Of a stretch of DNA of 11,219 nt, positions 7,115 to 11,219 are shown piece after piece. The DNA comes from Phycisphaerales bacterium (lineage in GTDB: Bacteria > Planctomycetota > Phycisphaerae > Sedimentisphaerales > Anaerohalosphaeraceae). The stretch is from assembly GCA_011055475.1 (NCBI GenBank), contig DSDH01000484.1, positions 1-11,219 on the forward strand. Reading direction: 5' to 3'. Below the pieces are notes generated by a model. It ran no database searches. It had not been told where the DNA came from and saw only the letters and a list, made by a program, of their open reading frames with translations. Position numbers and translations under genes: made by a program. Each line of letters begins with the position of its first letter. Positions within the stretch are counted from its first letter, which is position 1.

Positions 7115-7135
7115 CGGTGCCGGGCCCTTTATCAT
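7107..7135 (+). promoter_or_regulatory. Sigma70-like promoter of the lipoprotein-sulfatase operon
   Basis: TTGCAT (7107-7112), a 17-base spacer, then TATCAT (7130-7135), which matches TATAAT at five of six positions. Transcription would start near 7142, about 46 bases before the lipoprotein ATG. The spacer contains a short CCCGG/CCGGG dyad. Confidence 0.5.
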
Positions 7136-7187
7136 TCTTTAGGAATCGGCAAAACGAGATGTCGGTTGTGCCGGGAAGGGGACGGCC

Positions 7188-7541
7188 ATGAAAAAATGGG
7201 CCTGGCTGGTGTGGCCGATGATTCTGTCCGGCGGCTGCGTGCAGTACACCTGTCGCGAGCAGGTGCATCTGGGCATGAGTATCGAACAGGCCAGGGCGCG
7301 GATTGAGGGTCTGCGATGGTTGGCGGAGGAGAGCGATCGTGTCGAATACGGCTGCGATCTCACCGTCAACTGCGGCACGGAGGACTGGTTCCGCCGGACC
7401 GAGCCTTACAGGCTCATCTTCCAGTACGGTAGCCTGATCCGGATGGAGATCGACCAGGATGAGCTGACCCGCCGCGAGATCGAGCAGGCCGTCAATGAGA
7501 GTATTAACGTGCGAATGCGGTATGACATGTGGTGGCGGTGA
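7188..7541 (+). CDS. Small putative lipoprotein, possibly BamE/SmpA-like fold
   Basis: 117-aa secreted protein of unknown function. The N-terminus MKKWAWLVWPMILSGGC has a basic start, a hydrophobic core and Cys17 in a lipobox-like LSGGC, so it is probably a lipoprotein; the Ser at -3 makes this less than canonical. The mature part starts with HLGMSIEQARARI (27-39), reminiscent of the GMs..qv helix of SmpA/OmlA (BamE) domains, and later has PYRLIFQYGSLIRMEI like the closing strands of that fold. Three further Cys (22, 56, 62) may form disulfides. The ATG follows a strong GGGAAGGGGA ribosome binding site (7173-7182) and a plausible promoter. It precedes the sulfatase gene by 31 bases, suggesting one transcript. 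Homology to BamE is a guess from pattern, not established. Confidence 0.72.
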   Translation: MKKWAWLVWPMILSGGCVQYTCREQVHLGMSIEQARARIEGLRWLAEESDRVEYGCDLTVNCGTEDWFRRTEPYRLIFQYGSLIRMEIDQDELTRREIEQAVNESINVRMRYDMWWR

Positions 7542-7560
7542 AAGACCGCCGACGCGTCCG

Positions 7561-7566
7561 GGGGAG
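7561..7566 (+). promoter_or_regulatory. Ribosome binding site fixing the sulfatase start
   Basis: GGGGAG six bases before the ATG at 7573. It supports that start over the in-frame upstream ATG at 7495, which lies inside the lipoprotein gene and would bury the Tat signal behind 26 extra residues. Confidence 0.7.
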
Positions 7567-7572
7567 CGGGAT

Positions 7573-8922
7573 ATGGACAATGGGCTTGTGACACGGCGGG
7601 CGTTTCTGCAAGGACTCGGCGGGTGCGCGGCGGCGGGTCTGGTGGGTTGTGCGGTATCGGCGGGTGGGGATGCTCCGGATAAGCGGCCGCCGAACATCGT
7701 CGTGATTCTGGCCGACGACTTGGGCTGGGCGGATGTCGGCTATCACGGCTCGGCCATCAAAACGCCCCATATCGACCGACTGTCGCGGCAGGGTCTGCGA
7801 CTTGAACAGCACTACGTCACGCCGACGTGCACGCCGACGCGGGTGGGCCTGATCACGGGGCGCTATCCGAGCCGCTTCGGTGTGACGGCCCCGGCTTACG
7901 GCAAGATCTTCCATGATGACACCCTGACGTTGCCGGCACTGCTCAAGCGGGCGGGGTATCACACGGCGATCAGCGGCAAGTGGCACATGGGGTCGCCGCC
8001 CGATGAGACGCCGCGCAAGTACGGTTTCGATGAGTCGTACGGCTACTTCCACGGGCAGATCGATCCGTACACACACCACTACAAGACCGGCGAGGCCTCG
8101 TGGCATCGCAATGATGAGTTGCTGGAGGAGGAAGGCCACGCGACGGATCTGATTACGGCCGAGGCCGTCCGCGTGATCGAGACCCCGCGCCAGGAGCCGT
8201 TCTTCCTGTACGTGGCCTACAGCGTGCCACATTTTCCGCTGGATGAGCCGCAGCGATGGCTGGACCTGTATCTCGACGTCGAACCCGTCTCGCGGCGGTG
8301 GTACGCGGCCTCCGTCAGCCATATGGATGACGGAATCGGCCGGATCCTCGATGCGCTGGATCGGACCGACCGGCGGGAGGATACCCTGGTCCTGTTCGTC
8401 AGCGACAACGGCGGCCAAAAGAGTTGGCACAGCGCGACACAGTACCACGGGCGGTATGCCGACAAATCCCACACCGTTCTGGGCGACAACCGGCCCTGGC
8501 GCGGCTGGAAGGGCGACGTCTACGAAGGGGGGATCCGCGTGCCGGCGATTATCCGGTGGCCGGGGCATCTGCCTGGCGGCCGCTGCGACGCCCCGATGCA
8601 CATCGTGGATTGGATGCCCACGCTGGCGACGGTGGTCGGCGTCGAGCCGCAGGGCGATATGCGGTGGGACGGGCGGAACATCCGGCCTGCTTTGCAGGGG
8701 CGGTCCGGGCCGGCCGTCGAACGCACCCTCTATTGGAAGACCCCCAACGCCCGGGCGCTGCGGCAGGGCGACTGGAAGCTGATCGTCTTCAACAACGGCA
8801 AGACGGAGCTGTACAACCTGGCCGAGGACCCCTACGAACAGACCGACCTCGCCGCCGATGAGCCGGATCGCCTAGTGCGCCTGCAACAGAGCCTCGCCCA
8901 TATCTCCGTCGGCGATTGGTGA
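7573..8922 (+). CDS. Arylsulfatase-family S1 sulfatase, Tat-exported lipoprotein
   Basis: Formylglycine-dependent sulfatase that should hydrolyse sulfate esters, probably of sulfated polysaccharides or glycans, outside the cytoplasmic membrane. The signal peptide combines a twin-arginine motif (TRRAFL, 7-12) with a lipobox LVGC (23-26), predicting folded export and lipid anchoring at Cys26. The catalytic domain opens with NIVVILADDLGWADVG (41-56; metal ligands Asp48 and Asp49). The maturation site is CTPTR (86-90), in which Cys86 becomes formylglycine. Further family motifs are GKWHMG (135-140), His220 in SVPHFP, SDNGG (277-281; metal ligands) and Lys313 in GWKGDVYEGGIRVP. The C-terminal subdomain ends with the usual WKLI and ELYNLAEDP. 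The 449-aa length is typical. No formylglycine-generating enzyme is in the window, so maturation must be encoded elsewhere. Exact substrate is unknown. Confidence 0.93.
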   Translation: MDNGLVTRRAFLQGLGGCAAAGLVGCAVSAGGDAPDKRPPNIVVILADDLGWADVGYHGSAIKTPHIDRLSRQGLRLEQHYVTPTCTPTRVGLITGRYPSRFGVTAPAYGKIFHDDTLTLPALLKRAGYHTAISGKWHMGSPPDETPRKYGFDESYGYFHGQIDPYTHHYKTGEASWHRNDELLEEEGHATDLITAEAVRVIETPRQEPFFLYVAYSVPHFPLDEPQRWLDLYLDVEPVSRRWYAASVSHMDDGIGRILDALDRTDRREDTLVLFVSDNGGQKSWHSATQYHGRYADKSHTVLGDNRPWRGWKGDVYEGGIRVPAIIRWPGHLPGGRCDAPMHIVDWMPTLATVVGVEPQGDMRWDGRNIRPALQGRSGPAVERTLYWKTPNARALRQGDWKLIVFNNGKTELYNLAEDPYEQTDLAADEPDRLVRLQQSLAHISVGDW

Positions 8923-9003
8923 ACTGCCGGTTCCAGATTAGCCCAGCGGTGAACCTCGGTGAGTCGGGAACGCCTGGAAGTCGCGGATCGCGGTGGCGGG
9001 TTC

Positions 9004-9032
9004 TGGACGGTGTTGCTTGGCGTTCGTATAAT
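9004..9032 (+). promoter_or_regulatory. Sigma70-like promoter of the ATPase pair
   Basis: A perfect TATAAT (9027-9032) sits 17 bases after TGGACG (9004-9009), which matches TTGACA at four of six positions. Transcription would begin near 9039 and leave a leader of about 70 bases before the ATPase ATG. This gives the two-gene module its own promoter, independent of the sulfatase operon. Confidence 0.6.
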
Positions 9033-9049
9033 CTCGCTAGCTTGTGGTA

Positions 9050-9073
9050 CCGGCGGCATCGCCCGCCGGGTTT
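9050..9073 (+). other. GC-rich leader hairpin before the ATPase gene
   Basis: CCGGCGG (9050-9056) and CCGCCGG (9063-9069) form a perfect 7-bp stem with a 6-base loop, followed by GTTT. If transcription starts near 9039 the hairpin is at the very 5' end of the mRNA. It could be a weak terminator for sulfatase read-through, an attenuator or a stability element; the T run is too short for a confident terminator. Confidence 0.4.
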
Positions 9074-9108
9074 CAGGGTGAACCTGTATGCGATGAAGGC
9101 AGACGACC

Positions 9109-10359
9109 ATGATTCGACTCATTGAGGCTTTGAACTATCGGTGCTTGAGGTATGTTCATCAGCCTCTTGATCGGTTCCATATACTTGTCGGACCTAATGC
9201 CAGCGGTAAGACCACGTTTTTAGATGTCTTGAGCTTTCTGGGCAAGATGGTCAGCGATGGATTGGAAAGGGCCATCGAAGACCGAACTGCGGACTTTCGG
9301 GATTTGGTGTGGGGACGTGAGGGGCACTCTTTTGAATTGGCGGTTGAAGCCGAAATCCCACAGCTTCGCCGGAGGCAATTGCACAGAAGTGATTACGACG
9401 TCCTTCGTTATGAAGTCCGAGTCGGCCTGGACGAGACATCCGAAGCGCCGGCCATCTTGGAGGAACGCGCTTCCCTCAAGCGATTGGAGTCAGTGTCTCG
9501 TGGGCCGCTGTTGTTTCCGATAGAGCCCTCGGCCCCCGACACCATCATGGCTCAACGCAGAAAGGATCAGCGCACCGTCTTGTCCAAGACGGAGGGGAGT
9601 GACCATTTCTACAGCGAAGTTGAAACGGAGTCGGGAAAGGGCTGGTATCCATCAGTTCGTCTTGGACCTTCCAAGTCTGTATTGGGAAATCTCCATGAAG
9701 ACGAGTCAAAATTTCCTGTGTGTACATGGTTCAAGGCGCTGTTGTCGGAGGGCGTGGAGAATCTGGTTCTGAACAGCATGGAGTTACGAAAGGCGAGTCC
9801 TCCCCTGTTGCGCAGGGGATTCAAACCAGATGGTTCGAACCTGCCGTGGGTGATCCGATCCCTACGAGAAGCCTGCCCACCGAAGTTTAACCAGTGGATT
9901 CAACATCTTCAAACGGCCCTTCCCGGGATCCATGATGTAAAGACCGTGGTGCGCGAGGACGACCGCCATTGTTATCTGAAGCTGTGCTACGCGCATGATC
10001 TGGAAGTCCCCTCGTGGATGACATCGGATGGTACGTTACGTCTCCTGGCGCTGACACTCCCGGCTTACATGGAGGGGATCGGCGGCATCTACCTCGTTGA
10101 GGAGCCGGAGAATGGGATTCATCCCAGCGCGATGGAAGCGGTCTTTCACTCTCTATCATCTGTCTATGACGCACAGGTGCTTCTGGCCACCCACTCAACC
10201 GTGCTGTTGAGCCTTGCCCGGCCTGAGCAGGTTTTGTGTTTCAAACAGGCCAATTCCGGGGCCACCGATATCGTTCGGGGAGATCAGCATCCAGCCTTAC
10301 GGGATTGGAGGGGGCGCCCTAATCTGGATGTTTTGTTTGCCAGTGGGGTTCTCGGATGA
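9109..10359 (+). CDS. OLD/AAA_21-like ATPase of a two-gene module
   Basis: ABC/SMC-type ATPase of the RecF/OLD/AAA_21 kind, 416 aa. Motifs in order: N-terminal IRLIEALNYRCLRYV, Walker A GPNASGKTT (28-36), a long middle region (about 80-300) without recognisable domain but rich in charged residues, a signature-like SDGTLRLLAL (306-315), Walker B IYLVEEPENGIHP (327-339) with catalytic Glu331 or Glu332, and the switch His362 in LATHST. There is no C-terminal TOPRIM domain, unlike true OLD nucleases. The ATG follows GAAGG by nine bases. Its stop overlaps the start of the next gene (ATGA), so the two products are probably made in fixed ratio and act together. GC is clearly lower than in the neighbours (45% at 9121-9180, 50% at 9601-9660 against 67% at 8281-8340), suggesting recent acquisition. 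An anti-phage role is inferred from architecture only. Confidence 0.88.
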   Translation: MIRLIEALNYRCLRYVHQPLDRFHILVGPNASGKTTFLDVLSFLGKMVSDGLERAIEDRTADFRDLVWGREGHSFELAVEAEIPQLRRRQLHRSDYDVLRYEVRVGLDETSEAPAILEERASLKRLESVSRGPLLFPIEPSAPDTIMAQRRKDQRTVLSKTEGSDHFYSEVETESGKGWYPSVRLGPSKSVLGNLHEDESKFPVCTWFKALLSEGVENLVLNSMELRKASPPLLRRGFKPDGSNLPWVIRSLREACPPKFNQWIQHLQTALPGIHDVKTVVREDDRHCYLKLCYAHDLEVPSWMTSDGTLRLLALTLPAYMEGIGGIYLVEEPENGIHPSAMEAVFHSLSSVYDAQVLLATHSTVLLSLARPEQVLCFKQANSGATDIVRGDQHPALRDWRGRPNLDVLFASGVLG

Positions 10360-10988
10360 CCAAGGGGCCTGATAAAGACCTTCTGGTGCTCGTGGCCGAT
10401 GGCCAAATGCAGGGCGCCATGGAAGGGCTGTTGTCTCGACCGAAGGCCTTGGGGATTCGAAGACTGTCCTACGACATCTTCGTCCATCCCGAGCGCGATC
10501 CCGGGTGTCGGGATGGAGGACCCGAGTTTCTATCACCTTTTCGCTTTCAGTACCACCATGCTCTCCTGATGTTTGACCGAGAGGGGTGCGGCGATGACCG
10601 ACCACGAAAACAGATCGAGAACGACCTGGAGGAGCAACTACGCAAAAGTGATTGGTCGGGTCGGGTGGCCGTGGTGGTGATTGACCCTGAACTCGAAGCC
10701 TGGGTCTGGAGCGATTCACCCCATGTCGATGAAGTCGTGGGATGGCGTGAGCCTGGCGTTCGTCTGCGGCAGTGGCTGCGGAATGAGGGGTATCTCGATG
10801 TGGGACAATCCAAGCCAAGTCGACCCAAGGAGGCCTTGGAGGCTGTTCTGTATTATTGCCGCAGGCCACGGTCATCGGCCATTTATCGTGACTTGGCCGA
10901 GCGTGTGTCATTTCGACGCTGCGAGGATAAAGCCTTCAACAAGCTGCGAGGCGTTCTCCAGAGTTGGTTCCGTATCTGCTCGCAGTAA
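10356..10988 (+). CDS. ATPase-partner protein, TOPRIM-like acidic motifs, unassigned family
   Basis: 210-aa cytosolic protein that I do not recognise with certainty. The N-terminus DLLVLVADGQMQGAMEGLL (8-26) looks like a beta strand then helix, as in the first TOPRIM element, but with Asp15 in place of the usual Glu. Residues 68-77 (HALLMFDREG) give a strand ending in Asp74-Arg-Glu76, comparable to the DxD/DxE metal site. A later strand VAVVVIDPELEAWVWSD (104-120) resembles the P-x-x-E-x-W segment of DUF4276/RloB-type proteins. The C-terminal half (RQWL, SKPSRPKEALEAVL, SFRRCEDKAFNKLRG) is helical and basic, suiting nucleic-acid contact. Translation is coupled to the ATPase by the ATGA overlap. 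The arrangement matches ATPase plus small TOPRIM effector systems such as AriA/AriB of PARIS, but the sequence is not obviously AriB. It could be a nuclease effector or a structural regulator. Confidence 0.78.
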   Translation: MTKGPDKDLLVLVADGQMQGAMEGLLSRPKALGIRRLSYDIFVHPERDPGCRDGGPEFLSPFRFQYHHALLMFDREGCGDDRPRKQIENDLEEQLRKSDWSGRVAVVVIDPELEAWVWSDSPHVDEVVGWREPGVRLRQWLRNEGYLDVGQSKPSRPKEALEAVLYYCRRPRSSAIYRDLAERVSFRRCEDKAFNKLRGVLQSWFRICSQ

Positions 10989-11009
10989 CCGTCTCATGGG
11001 GGTGGTTCA

Positions 11010-11219
11010 ATGCTGACGGATAACATTCTGGATTTGATTGGCAACACCCCGCTACTTCATCTCAAGGGGTACGGCGTGTGCGCCAAGGCCGAGTTTCTCA
11101 ACCCCGGCGGGAGTATCAAGGATCGCGTGGCCCTGGCGATGCTCGAGGGCGCCGAGCGGGACGGCAAGCTGCGGCGGGATTCGATCATTGTCGAGCCGAC
11201 CAGCGGCAATACGGGCATC
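11010..11219 (+). CDS. cysK: Cysteine synthase, 5' part only (cut by window end)
   Basis: PLP-dependent O-acetylserine sulfhydrylase, which makes cysteine from O-acetylserine and sulfide. Only the first 70 codons are inside the window. DLIGNTPLLHL (8-18) is the usual opening of the family, NPGGSIKDR (31-39) holds the PLP Schiff-base Lys37, and EPTSGNTGI (62-70) is the substrate-binding loop. The N-terminal region is short, and the family also includes cystathionine beta-synthase-like and CysM enzymes, which cannot be excluded from this fragment. The ATG has a GGGGGTGG ribosome binding site about five bases upstream. It starts 21 bases after the ATPase partner gene with no visible promoter in the gap, so it is either co-transcribed with that module or uses a promoter inside it. 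Confidence 0.88.
   Translation, partial: MLTDNILDLIGNTPLLHLKGYGVCAKAEFLNPGGSIKDRVALAMLEGAERDGKLRRDSIIVEPTSGNTGI

Noticed and set aside
6145..7191. Plus-strand open frame of 348 codons across the CYTH and lipid kinase genes
   Set aside because: Antisense to two clear domain-bearing genes; composition is that of a shadow frame.
7504..8601. Minus-strand open frame of 365 codons opposite the sulfatase
   Set aside because: No motifs, antisense to a complete sulfatase, and it spans the lipoprotein-sulfatase junction.
9020..9048. dif-like site suggesting Xer-mediated integration at the left edge of the ATPase module
   Set aside because: The left part TTCGTATAAT resembles a XerC-binding arm, but the right arm is not a matching inverted copy, and TATAAT is better explained as the -10 box.
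8948..9085. Direct repeat GGTGAACCT at 8948-8956 and 9077-9085 as possible insertion footprint
   Set aside because: Nine bases over 129 is plausible by chance, the copies do not bracket the ATPase module, and no third copy occurs at its right edge.

Overview
The window is a high-GC bacterial chromosomal segment. The gene set suggests a Gram-negative member of the Planctomycetota, perhaps class Phycisphaerae. The pointers are a Kdo-8-phosphate synthase (outer-membrane LPS core), a Tat-exported lipoprotein sulfatase, a XerC with a planctomycete-style linker insertion, and a small protein that I associate only from memory with that phylum. The taxonomic call is inference; no rRNA or marker gene is present. 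No tRNA, rRNA, CRISPR array or insertion sequence was seen.

Layout. (1) 1-1857 (+): a cytosolic three-PAS histidine kinase, probably cut at its 5' end by the window edge. (2) 1916-3293 (-): an 83-aa conserved-looking small protein followed by xerC, closed by a clear intrinsic terminator at 1916-1948. (3) 3294-3590: a gene-free stretch with a consensus DnaA box, tandem GGTTTTTT motifs and a long-armed inverted repeat. (4) 3591-6984 (-): a likely operon in transcription order CYTH-domain protein, diacylglycerol-kinase-family lipid kinase, kdsA, and a radical SAM protein with a C-terminal winged helix. The last two overlap by four bases (GTGA). The theme is envelope lipid metabolism plus two less certain partners. 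(5) 6985-7187: a divergent control region with a sigma70-like promoter facing right, a weaker one facing left, and a perfect 9-bp inverted repeat overlapping both -35 elements. (6) 7188-8922 (+): a small lipoprotein and a Tat-lipoprotein sulfatase, probably co-transcribed. (7) 9004-10988 (+): a promoter with a perfect TATAAT, then two translationally coupled genes, an OLD/AAA_21-like ATPase and a 210-aa protein with TOPRIM-like acidic motifs. GC is visibly lower here than in the neighbours (hand-counted 60-base samples 45-57% against 67% in the sulfatase). (8) 11010-11219 (+): the 5' end of a cysteine synthase gene, only 21 bases after the ATPase pair and with no visible promoter of its own.

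The most interesting part is region 7. It is a compact, foreign-looking two-gene module whose architecture (ATPase plus small TOPRIM-like partner, ATGA overlap) resembles known two-gene anti-phage systems, but whose second protein I cannot assign to a named family. It has its own promoter and a leader hairpin, and it reads directly into cysK.
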